From Nitrospirota bacterium (GTDB lineage Bacteria; Nitrospirota; Thermodesulfovibrionia; SZUA-242): a stretch of 40,537 nt of DNA. Under the pieces are notes generated by a model. It saw only the letters and a program-made list of their open reading frames with translations, ran no database searches and was not told the origin of the DNA. A program made the translations under genes and the position numbers. Of the stretch, positions 31,589-39,481 are shown one piece after another. The stretch spans positions 1 to 40,537 of the forward strand of contig JALUUO010000063.1 in NCBI GenBank assembly GCA_027021335.1. The letters run 5' to 3'. Within the stretch, counting starts at the first letter, position 1, and the number at the start of each line of letters is the position of its first letter.

Positions 31589-33814
31589 ATGTGCGCCGAA
31601 TTGAATAACACAACCGATTCCAAGTCTCAGGACATAGGTCTTCTAACAGAACTTGTTAAAGAACTTAACGTCTCACGTCGTAATGTAACATCCTACCCAA
31701 AAGACCATCCTTTAATAAAAAACTCGTTGACCAAGGCCATCAGCCTGCTAAACAGCATCCTGGATACGCGTGACCGGGTGACTTTCGGTGTGGTCAAGGA
31801 CTCTCTTATGGTCTGGCAGACCTATCTGGATAATAAGAATCCGCTTTATCGTGATTTCGCAACAACCCTTTTCAACCGCGGTATAGCTGCCGTCACGCTT
31901 ATCAGGGGCCTGAACGAAACTGAACTGCTGATGTTCAACGAACTTCTGAACATGGATCCTGATGAAATAGTCGAGAAGGGTGGAATTGAAAGCCTTGTAA
32001 ACAGTATCGGACTCCTTCATATACAGGTAATAGCAGTCGACTACAGTCTGCTTGGAACTAATGAAGAACATCTTATCGATGGCTTCTCAGGCAGGCCTAT
32101 TCCTCTCTGGGAAGGCTTTGTTTACGGCCTTATGCAGGGAAACCTCGATCCTGACGGCAAGCAGCTCTCCAGCACGTTCGAAATAGACCCGGAAACCCTT
32201 GCAAGGGTTTTAAACGAGATGCCTGAAGATTCTTTAACCGCCAAAACCGAAAGTTATGAGCAGACAATCACCTCATTCATGCAGAAACTAGGCGGAGAAT
32301 CCATGGAGGGAGAATCCGAGTCCGAAAGTCATTCTGCCGCTCCGGCTGCTGACAATTTCTCTAGATTCGTAGGTAAACTAAAACCCGATTTAAAAAGGCA
32401 GTTTCTCTCCGGCATGCTTAAAACCATGGCGCCAAGACAAGAACTGGCCAAGAAAGTTATGCCAAAACTTCCATCAAAACTTGTAATGGAAGCCTTTGAG
32501 GAGGTCAACAAACAGGAAACATACATACCACCAACCACGCTGTCTGTGCTTAAGAAGCTTGCAAATATTGCAACAGACCCAAGTGCCGGATCGCCAACCG
32601 TTGCAGCGGAACGAAAAGACAGTGAAAGCGACATGAAGGAAAAACTCCGTACGATTTTCAACGAAGATGCCGATTTTGCGTTTCTTCCAAAATCATATCA
32701 AGACACGCTGGACAGTATTGTGAAGACCGAGAAGATTTCGGCATCTGAGGAAGAGGAAATTATGGAGATTTCCAGAACAGTGGACAATCTTGCGGTTGAG
32801 CCCCAGGTTGCATGGATTATCTTCGAACTGATGAAATACAACCCAACCGAAGAAGAACTGGAGGTTCTAAAAAGAAACATCCAGGATCTATGCAAATACT
32901 TCCTGGAAACCGGAGATATATCAACATTAATCGGAATACATGATAAATATGCCGGCAACGGCAAAGAAAGCCTGCCCCCGGTTTGTGCTTCAGGTGATAT
33001 ATGTCAGTTTGGTCAAGCCGAATTTCTTGAAGAACTTCTTAACGGTCTCAGCTTTTGGGATAAAGAAAAACATCCTGAAATCAGCAGGCTTATCCGAAAA
33101 ATAGGTGACCCTTTTATCAATCCGATGCTGGATATGCTGGCGGTGGAACCCTCAATCTCGATAAGGAGATTTCTTATCGATAGACTATCAGAGATGGGAA
33201 CTGCGGTCCGGGATGCTATTATCCCAAGGTTAACGGATCAACGCTGGTATTTCGTCAGGAACCTCGTGCTTATACTCCGCAACATTGGAGACCCGAGCGT
33301 GCTGGAACACCTGCATAATAAAATAAATCACTCGCATCCCAAGGTACGGTTGGAAACGCTCAAAACAATGCTTTATCTTCAGGATCCGGAATCTGAAAGA
33401 ATGTTGATCAATGACATGGAGAGCCGGGAGTCTGATGTACGTGTTAACGCAGTTCAACTTGCTTCGTACAGCAAAAGTAAGGCTATCTTCGATAAATTGA
33501 AAAGTGTTTTGAGTAAAAATCCTCTGATAGAGCTGGACCTCGACTTTAACTTTAAAAAGGCGGTGATTAATGCACTTGCGGATATAGGCAACCCTGAGAT
33601 TATTCCAGTACTGGCACGTTTTATTGAGTCCAGAAGCCTATTCCACCCGGTACTTCACAATCGTTTAAAACCGGAGGTTGTGCGCAGCCTTGGACGTTAC
33701 CCTGAAAATGACGCTGTTACACTTTTGGAGAAAATCGCAAGTTCGAAAAACGAAGAGCTGGCCAAGTTGGCCCGGGACACTATTCAGACAGCAAAAATTA
33801 GAGGCCGTTTGTGA
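31589..33814 (+). CDS. HEAT-repeat protein with an N-terminal module shared with the next gene
   Basis: The 741 residues fall into three parts. Residues 1-120 are a conserved-looking module: NVTSYPKDHPLIKNSLTKAI, VTFGVVKDSLMVW, LFNRGIAAVTLIRGLNETEL. The middle is helical and acidic (about 220-410). Residues 480-740 are HEAT-type repeats, for example IGDPSVLEHLHNKINHSHPK and DIGNPEIIPVLARFIESRSL. HEAT arrays are protein-binding scaffolds. No enzyme motif, signal peptide or membrane helix is visible. The gene overlaps the HD-GYP gene by 4 bases (GTGA), so the two products are probably made together. The start ATG has no clear ribosome site. A small A/T hairpin (31512-31532) lies in the gap after metG. 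Confidence 0.8.
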   Translation: MCAELNNTTDSKSQDIGLLTELVKELNVSRRNVTSYPKDHPLIKNSLTKAISLLNSILDTRDRVTFGVVKDSLMVWQTYLDNKNPLYRDFATTLFNRGIAAVTLIRGLNETELLMFNELLNMDPDEIVEKGGIESLVNSIGLLHIQVIAVDYSLLGTNEEHLIDGFSGRPIPLWEGFVYGLMQGNLDPDGKQLSSTFEIDPETLARVLNEMPEDSLTAKTESYEQTITSFMQKLGGESMEGESESESHSAAPAADNFSRFVGKLKPDLKRQFLSGMLKTMAPRQELAKKVMPKLPSKLVMEAFEEVNKQETYIPPTTLSVLKKLANIATDPSAGSPTVAAERKDSESDMKEKLRTIFNEDADFAFLPKSYQDTLDSIVKTEKISASEEEEIMEISRTVDNLAVEPQVAWIIFELMKYNPTEEELEVLKRNIQDLCKYFLETGDISTLIGIHDKYAGNGKESLPPVCASGDICQFGQAEFLEELLNGLSFWDKEKHPEISRLIRKIGDPFINPMLDMLAVEPSISIRRFLIDRLSEMGTAVRDAIIPRLTDQRWYFVRNLVLILRNIGDPSVLEHLHNKINHSHPKVRLETLKTMLYLQDPESERMLINDMESRESDVRVNAVQLASYSKSKAIFDKLKSVLSKNPLIELDLDFNFKKAVINALADIGNPEIIPVLARFIESRSLFHPVLHNRLKPEVVRSLGRYPENDAVTLLEKIASSKNEELAKLARDTIQTAKIRGRL

Positions 33815-34971
33815 GCAAACAATCCAGAAAAGCCGAACTGGAAACATTTATAGGCAAGTTAGTCAGCGCTGTGTCAAATGCCGCCCTGTATTCACCCGAA
33901 CATGTTCAGGTAAAACGACTTATCTCAATCGCTTACTCATGCCTGGACGATGCTATGGACTCAACAGGCGAAATATCTCTTATGATTATTGATGACGAGT
34001 TGATAAGCGAAGGAAGCCCTGTCGGCAACAACATGTACCTGAACAGATTCGCTCAAATGCTTAAAAACCGCGGCATAGAAACCATAAGAATAATTACCGG
34101 GGTTACGCCGGAAGAACTGCTGATGCTGGTAAAATCTTTGTCCATGCAGCGCGACAGGCGACGGGAAGTGCGCTCTTCAGAACATATCCGCCTTGGAAGG
34201 GTCGAGGTAAGAGTAGCCGGCAAAGAAGATAACGGTTCCGCTTCCAAAGAGGCGGTGTCAGTGCCTAAATTAACGCTCTCCGATCTTTCAGTTCATGAGC
34301 AGACGAAATTGATGGAAATTTACGAGGGAGTGAAAAAGCATAACAAATTGAGTGTCGCAGGTATTTATGATGTTGTCTCGAATTTCATAGACGTTTTCAA
34401 GCAGGAAGCCGACCCTTTCATGGCCCTTTCCGACCTGCGCAATGCTGACGAGTACACATTCACCCACTCCACCAATGTCTGCATTCTGAACCTCTCTCAG
34501 GCCATGTCAATGGGCATTGAAGGACAACTGCTTCACGATATAGGCATTTCAGCCATGCTTCACGATATAGGCAAACTGTTTATTCCTGAGGAAATTCTGT
34601 CAAAAAAAGGCCAGCTGAGCAATTCTGAATGGGAACAGATGAAACTGCACCCGGTAAAAGGAGCACAACACCTGTTGGATACACCGGGAGTGCCGAGACT
34701 GGCTGTGGCTGTGGCCTTTGAACACCACATGCGCTTCAACTTTGAGGGGTACCCTAAGGTGCCTAAGGGATGGAAACAGAATATCTGCAGTCATATAACC
34801 GCAGTATCCGACTTCTTTGATGCCATGCGCTCCAGGCGTTCCTACCGTGATCCGATGGAGGCTGAAAAAATCGCCTCAATAATGCACAGCAGAGCCGGTC
34901 TCGACCTGAACCCGCTGCTGGTAAAAAACTTTTTCCGTCAGCTTGACAACGTCTCAACAAAACAAGAATAA
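33811..34971 (+). CDS. HD-GYP domain phosphodiesterase
   Basis: The 386 residues end in an HD-GYP domain (about 200-375). The HD pair is in AMLHDIGKLFIPEEIL, the further histidines in KLHPVKGAQHLL and FEHHMRFNFEGYP, and GYP itself is intact, so it should be an active enzyme that degrades cyclic di-GMP or a related cyclic dinucleotide. Residues 1-115 are not a receiver domain. They resemble the first 120 residues of the HEAT protein upstream: LYSPEHVQVKRLISIA, IDDELISEG, LKNRGIETIRIITGVTPEEL. Translation starts at a GTG that overlaps the upstream stop, which implies coupling. The pair may form a signalling complex in which the HEAT protein is the scaffold. Confidence 0.9.
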   Translation: MSKQSRKAELETFIGKLVSAVSNAALYSPEHVQVKRLISIAYSCLDDAMDSTGEISLMIIDDELISEGSPVGNNMYLNRFAQMLKNRGIETIRIITGVTPEELLMLVKSLSMQRDRRREVRSSEHIRLGRVEVRVAGKEDNGSASKEAVSVPKLTLSDLSVHEQTKLMEIYEGVKKHNKLSVAGIYDVVSNFIDVFKQEADPFMALSDLRNADEYTFTHSTNVCILNLSQAMSMGIEGQLLHDIGISAMLHDIGKLFIPEEILSKKGQLSNSEWEQMKLHPVKGAQHLLDTPGVPRLAVAVAFEHHMRFNFEGYPKVPKGWKQNICSHITAVSDFFDAMRSRRSYRDPMEAEKIASIMHSRAGLDLNPLLVKNFFRQLDNVSTKQE

Positions 34972-35093
34972 TTTCGAGCGCTTGACCTGTCGAGCCATGG
35001 ATAAATATAATTTCATGTAATACTCTGGTTCAGGGTTCAAAGTTGACAACCTTATGCTCTTTAACAATCTTCAGAAACTGTAAAAATATTTAA

Positions 35094-35169
35094 GCCGAGA
35101 TAGCTCAGTTGGTAGAGCAGCTGATTCGTAATCAGCAGGTCGTCGGTTCAACTCCGATTCTCGGCTCCA
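35094..35169 (+). tRNA. tRNA-Thr (anticodon CGT)
   Basis: A 76-base cloverleaf: acceptor GCCGAGA pairing with TCTCGGC, D-arm AGCTCAGTTGGTAGAGC, anticodon stem GCTGA/TCAGC with loop TTCGTAA, T-arm GTCGGTTCAACTCCGAT, CCA encoded. Anticodon CGT reads the threonine codon ACG. A TTGACA at 35043-35048 may be its -35 box, but the -10 is poor. Confidence 0.97.
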
Positions 35170-35174
35170 CTTAT

Positions 35175-35279
35175 CATTTCACAGGGTGCAGTTGTCAGGG
35201 TACAGTGTACAGGAATTCGGTAGACATTAAATGATCCACAGCTTTTTCTGCCCCCCTGACAACCGTCCCCTGTGAAATG
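35175..35279. repeat. 105-bp element with near-perfect 26-bp inverted termini
   Basis: The left arm (35175-35200) and right arm (35254-35279) are inverted copies: atttcacaggg, a variable 3-4 bases, then gttgtcaggg. The 53 bases between are unremarkable apart from the dyad tacagtgtac. It lies between two convergent genes, tRNA-Thr and the DUF445 gene. It could be a small non-autonomous mobile element or a bidirectional termination structure; there is no strong T-run on either side. Confidence 0.75.
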
Positions 35280-35283
35280 TTTG

Positions 35284-36864
35284 TTACAGAAATATAAACG
35301 TGTTTATAATACCTATAAGCGCGCCCAGCAGTGCGCCAAAAAGGTTTATATACTTAAACTGCTCGCGCATAACTCCTTCTATCAGGCTTTCGACCTCCAG
35401 CAGCTCCAGATGGTTTACCTTGTTTTCAACAATGGCGCTTATATCTAAAGACTCAACGAGCCTTGGCACTTCTTTTCCAAGCAGGGACATAACCTGGTTA
35501 TAAGCATAGCGCTCAAGACTCAGGACTATATCCGCAGGAAGCAGTCCTGAGAGTTTTCTAATTCGCTTCTTTTTTGTGATATTATGCAGCAGGCCTCTCA
35601 CCGCCTGTTGTGTAAGACGTTCAAACTCATCCGTATAAACAAACGCCAGCACCTTGCTCTTAAGCTCATCCGTACCCGTCTCCACCGACTTTTTTGATAG
35701 AGTCAACCTCAGTACACTTCCGAGCTTTGCCCTGGCAACAGAATCCATACTCTGCCTTATGCCATCCATTATAAGACTGTGGAGCTTATCTCCCCGGAGC
35801 ATCTCAAGGATATTTTGTTTAATGGCGTTACGGGCATAAGTCACTTTGCTATAGGGAAGCCGGCTTAGAAATTCTGCAAGCGGACGTTTTAAAAAAGAGT
35901 CAATGGTTTCTTCAAGAAACGCCGTTATTTTTCTCTGTGTCTCGGGTGATTTAAGCGCTTGCGACACCTCCGCTGCGCTGCCTTCCAAAAGTTCGTCAAT
36001 CTTGGAGTTCAGCATATCATCAGTTAATTTGACGGATAGAATTCTTGCAAGAAAACCAAGATTTCCAAGAAGGCCCTTTACCCCGCTTTTAGCACGGTTT
36101 CGAAGTTTTTCCCTGAATGAAGGGTCGTGGACAAGTGATGAGTGTTTTTCCAGGAAACGTGGCAGTTCGGTCTCGATTTCCCTGAACAAGGCCTCTTTGA
36201 CACCTGCAGGCAGAAGTTCCTCTATCGTTCCACCTGAGGCAAGAAAAGACTCCACCTTATCATCCACAAGTTTACTAACTGCCTGGGACAGCCGCTTGCT
36301 ATTCTGGACGGACAGAATTCTCTCGTCTGCTATCTCCAGCGCTCTTTTGATGCTTTCCGGTCCCAGCAGTTCCTCGACCGTCTGTTTTAAAGCAGAGTCG
36401 ATTTGCTTGTCCATCGCCCGGTTAAGCTCGTTCTGGAAAGATTCAGACCGTACGTAGAGCATTACGGCATCAACCGCAGCATTTTCCAGGTGTACCAGCA
36501 AGGTGTCCCAAAAACCCCTGAAATCTTCGGGCAATATCGACTCCAAGTTTTTAAATTCCCTGTTCAGCATGCCGGCCAGGGTATCTTCTACAGTGATACG
36601 CATACTGCTTCGGAACGCCTCGTTTTCGATAATTCCAGCGATATCTTCCCTGGTCAACAGGTGCTGCCCAACCATTCGTCCCATGTTTTTTGCAAGGTCT
36701 CTTCTTTTAGCCGGAATAACGCCGGGAGTCATAGGTATTCTTACACCGAAAACACGCCACGCATTCAACGGGCGGAAAAGCATTCGAATGGCGAGATAGT
36801 TTGTGAGGTACCCAATGGCCGCCCCGCTAAGGGGCGGTACCAGGTAAATTAGGGAACCATCCAT
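35284..36864 (-). CDS. DUF445-family membrane protein
   Basis: The 526 residues match DUF445: an N-terminal membrane helix with PPLSGAAIGYLTNYLAIRMLFRPLNAWRVFG, then GVIPAKRRDLAKNMGRMVG. A very long, mostly helical middle follows, with repeated amphipathic segments (SRLPYSKVTYARNAIKQNIL). A C-terminal hydrophobic helix (INLFGALLGALIGIINTFIFL) ends the protein. So both ends are probably in the membrane with a large soluble body. Function is not established. It begins with MDGSLIYLV at 36864 with no strong ribosome site and faces the tRNA-Thr gene tail to tail. Confidence 0.88.
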   Translation of the reverse strand: MDGSLIYLVPPLSGAAIGYLTNYLAIRMLFRPLNAWRVFGVRIPMTPGVIPAKRRDLAKNMGRMVGQHLLTREDIAGIIENEAFRSSMRITVEDTLAGMLNREFKNLESILPEDFRGFWDTLLVHLENAAVDAVMLYVRSESFQNELNRAMDKQIDSALKQTVEELLGPESIKRALEIADERILSVQNSKRLSQAVSKLVDDKVESFLASGGTIEELLPAGVKEALFREIETELPRFLEKHSSLVHDPSFREKLRNRAKSGVKGLLGNLGFLARILSVKLTDDMLNSKIDELLEGSAAEVSQALKSPETQRKITAFLEETIDSFLKRPLAEFLSRLPYSKVTYARNAIKQNILEMLRGDKLHSLIMDGIRQSMDSVARAKLGSVLRLTLSKKSVETGTDELKSKVLAFVYTDEFERLTQQAVRGLLHNITKKKRIRKLSGLLPADIVLSLERYAYNQVMSLLGKEVPRLVESLDISAIVENKVNHLELLEVESLIEGVMREQFKYINLFGALLGALIGIINTFIFL

Positions 36865-36935
36865 GGGTTAAAGTGACAAAATAACTAAGAACCAGAAACT
36901 AAGAAATTAAGCAGAGATAGAAACTAAGTATGAAA

Positions 36936-37715
36936 TCAGAATTCCACGCCGATCTCCGCAAAAGGACCGCCGAACTTCAGATCGGCTTTGACATCATCAA
37001 CGTCTATATTAATTGTCTCCTGGCGCCAGCCTACGGCTATAAAGGGTTTTAAAAGAGGAACTCCCAAAGGCTTTACTTTGACTCTACCGGTAAAGTCATA
37101 GTAAGAGTTGTCGTTATAGGCAATGCCTCTGCCCTCGACTTCCAGGGATACAAACTTTATCGGGTTTACCTGTGCACCAATGTATATCATCGGAACAGGG
37201 ATGGTCATGCTGGTAGAATCGGTTGCGGCAGTCCCTAAGGTGTTTTGGCCTGTTACCTCTGCACTAAAGTCTAAAATCCTGGCGTTAATGCCTAGTTCAA
37301 CATTTAGCTTCCCTAGGGTGGCCGTTTTAAGAAAAGGAATACCGTAGTACAAAGCGATGTCGTAGTGGTCGAGGGTTATCTTCGAGTCGAACTGAGCACT
37401 GCCGCTGAAGGTCTCGTCGCCAAATGTGAAAGAGCTATCTTTGCTTCCTTTTCCCTCAAACGCCATTGGCGTTGCAACCAGGTAGATATTAGGGATAATA
37501 AGAGGCATATCCACCTTCACTCTTCCAAACACTCGGGTTTCCCTGTCGTAGTTGAAATCTCCTTCAAGATCAAGGGTATCGGCTGCATTGTAACCTAAAC
37601 TACCGCTTGGACCTTGTCCCCATCCGCCAATCGCCACCTCGGCCCCAATAGCATATGCTGATACCGGAGCAGTTAATAAAAAAAGCACTCCAACGACGTA
37701 TGTAATCAATCTCAT
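36936..37715 (-). CDS. Outer-membrane beta-barrel protein (TIGR04219-like)
   Basis: The 259 residues start with a signal peptide (MRLITYVVGVLFLLTAPVSA, cleavage near YA-IG). Alternating amphipathic strands of a small porin-like barrel follow, with the family-like IGAEVAIGGWGQGPSG, RVFGRVKVDMPLIIPNIYL and a terminal phenylalanine (GGPFAEIGVEF), the usual outer-membrane insertion signal. I chose the ATG at 37713-37715 because AGGAGA precedes it and it begins the signal peptide; an upstream in-frame start would overlap efp and put 24 hydrophilic residues before the signal peptide. It follows efp on the same strand after 52 bases. The cargo or role is unknown. Confidence 0.85.
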   Translation of the reverse strand: MRLITYVVGVLFLLTAPVSAYAIGAEVAIGGWGQGPSGSLGYNAADTLDLEGDFNYDRETRVFGRVKVDMPLIIPNIYLVATPMAFEGKGSKDSSFTFGDETFSGSAQFDSKITLDHYDIALYYGIPFLKTATLGKLNVELGINARILDFSAEVTGQNTLGTAATDSTSMTIPVPMIYIGAQVNPIKFVSLEVEGRGIAYNDNSYYDFTGRVKVKPLGVPLLKPFIAVGWRQETINIDVDDVKADLKFGGPFAEIGVEF

Positions 37716-37767
37716 AACAATTCTCCTTTTGCCTCCGTCAGGGCCGGGGGTCTGGTAGGATTTATTA

Positions 37768-38331
37768 CTACTCTTTGGCTCTTTCAACGTACTGGCCTGT
37801 TCGGGTATCTATCTTAAGGCGCTCTCCTTGTTCGATAAAAAGCGGCACTGTTACGGTGTAACCTGTTGAAAGGGTGACAGGTTTTGTAGCACCGGTTGCG
37901 GTGTCTCCACGAACCCCGGGTTCGCATTGCGTTATCTCGAGCACAACAAAGTTCGGAACCTCAACAGTGATAGGCAGGTTATTATGAAAAAGAACCGTGC
38001 ATAAAAGGCCTTCGGAAAGGTATTTCCAGGCATCTCCCAAGTTATCCTTATCAATAACCACCTGTTCATACGTCTCACTGTTCATGAAGTGGTATTCATC
38101 ACCCTGGTTGTAGAGAAACTGCATTTCCTGCTCGACCACATCGGCCTTTTTAATCTTCTCGCCGGATTTGTATGTGCGATCCACCACCCTGCCGTTAATC
38201 AGGTTTTTCAGGCGGACTCTACAAAATGCCTGGCCTTTTCCCGGCTTTACGAACTGCGAATCCACCATTAAATAGGGGTCGTTGTCCAACTCGACTTTCA
38301 GGCCCTTTCTAAATTCATTGGTATTGTACAT
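37768..38331 (-). CDS. efp: Elongation factor P
   Basis: EF-P relieves ribosome stalling at polyproline. The 187 residues have the three-domain layout and normal length. The modification loop VKPGKGQAF places Lys32 at the tip, the residue that EpmA/EpmB-type enzymes modify; those genes are not in the window. Domain II-III markers are present: YHFMNSETYEQ and the C-terminal signature GDTATGATKPVTLSTGYTV. AAGGA precedes the ATG. It is divergent from the amino-acid transporter operon, with 124 bases between. Confidence 0.97.
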   Translation of the reverse strand: MYNTNEFRKGLKVELDNDPYLMVDSQFVKPGKGQAFCRVRLKNLINGRVVDRTYKSGEKIKKADVVEQEMQFLYNQGDEYHFMNSETYEQVVIDKDNLGDAWKYLSEGLLCTVLFHNNLPITVEVPNFVVLEITQCEPGVRGDTATGATKPVTLSTGYTVTVPLFIEQGERLKIDTRTGQYVERAKE

Positions 38332-38455
38332 GGTTTATTATCCTTGGTAAGCTTTTGATGCCGATGAGCTTGGCAAAGTACGTTCTATACAATCAAAATC
38401 AGGTATCTGATGTCAAGAATAGTTCAAGAATAATTGGAACCATAGGAGATCTTTA

Positions 38456-39481
38456 ATGAAAAAATATAAGCTTCTTACAACGTTTGCCGTTATTTTATTT
38501 TCTGTTTCGGCGGTAAACTCGCATGCCGGTGAAATCCTGAACTCTGTAAAAAAGAAGGGCTTTATCCAGTGTGGGGTAAGCACCGGTCTGCCCGGTTTTT
38601 CTAACGCTGATGACAAGGGGGTATGGAAAGGTCTGGATGTGGATATCTGCCGTGCGGTTGCAGCGGCTGTGCTTGGAGATGCCGGCAAGGTAAGGTTTAC
38701 TCCCCTGACATCCAAAGAGCGCTTTACTGCGCTGCAATCCGGTGAGGTGGATATTTTATCCCGTAATACCACGTGGACACTTACCAGGGATACAGCCCTG
38801 GGGTTGAATTTTACAGGAGTGAGCTATTTTGACGGCCAGGGATTCATGGTAAAGAAAAATCTCGGTGTAAAGAGCGCCAGGGAACTGGACGGCGCGGCTG
38901 TCTGTTTGAATGCCGGCACCACAACCGAGCTGAACCTGGGAGACTATTTCCGTGCTAATAAGATGACATACACACCGGTGGTATTTGATAAGCCGGAAGA
39001 GACTGTCAGGGCATTTGAAACCGGACGCTGCGATGTCTTCACCGCTGATCAGTCACAGCTCTACGCTTTACGCATACAACTGGGCAATCCGGATTCCGCA
39101 ATCGTACTGCCTGAAGTCGTCTCCAAGGAACCGCTCGGCCCGGTGGTGCGCCAGGGCGATGACGAGTGGTTTGATATCGTCAAGTGGACTTTATTTGCCC
39201 TGATTAATGCAGAAGAGCTGGGGATTAATTCAGGCAACGTAAGCGGCTTGAAGATCAAGAGTGCCAACCCGACTGTCCGGCGGCTTCTTGGTGCGGAGGG
39301 AAACAAGGGTAAAGACTTGGGTTTGCCGAATGATTGGGCTTACAATATTATCAAGCAGCTCGGCAATTATGAAGAAGTGTTTGAACGAAATGTTGGAATG
39401 CGAACTCCTCTTAAAATTTCTCGTGGGTTGAACCGGCTATGGAACAAAGGCGGCATCATGTACGCGCCTCCAATCAGATGA
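38456..39481 (+). CDS. aapJ: Periplasmic amino-acid-binding protein, AapJ type
   Basis: This 341-residue protein binds amino acids in the periplasm for an ABC importer. A signal peptide (MKKYKLLTTFAVILFSVSAV, cleavage near SHA-GE) is followed by a family 3 solute-binding fold: KKGFIQCGVSTGLPGFS, DVDICRAVAAAVLG, ALQSGEVDILSRNTTWT, and CDVFTADQSQLYALR. The C-terminus, NRLWNKGGIMYAPPIR, is typical of AapJ/general L-amino-acid types. GGAGAT precedes the ATG. The stop overlaps the permease start as ATGA. The divergent gap to efp holds no convincing promoter. Confidence 0.93.
   Translation: MKKYKLLTTFAVILFSVSAVNSHAGEILNSVKKKGFIQCGVSTGLPGFSNADDKGVWKGLDVDICRAVAAAVLGDAGKVRFTPLTSKERFTALQSGEVDILSRNTTWTLTRDTALGLNFTGVSYFDGQGFMVKKNLGVKSARELDGAAVCLNAGTTTELNLGDYFRANKMTYTPVVFDKPEETVRAFETGRCDVFTADQSQLYALRIQLGNPDSAIVLPEVVSKEPLGPVVRQGDDEWFDIVKWTLFALINAEELGINSGNVSGLKIKSANPTVRRLLGAEGNKGKDLGLPNDWAYNIIKQLGNYEEVFERNVGMRTPLKISRGLNRLWNKGGIMYAPPIR

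Noticed and set aside
35903-36457. 184-codon plus-strand frame opposite the DUF445 gene
   Set aside because: Serine/leucine-rich antisense shadow, no homology recognised.
38332-38455. Promoter for efp with TTGACA at 38411-38416 (minus) and TATAGA at 38384-38389
   Set aside because: The spacer is 21 bases, too long for a standard sigma70 promoter, so I did not list it.
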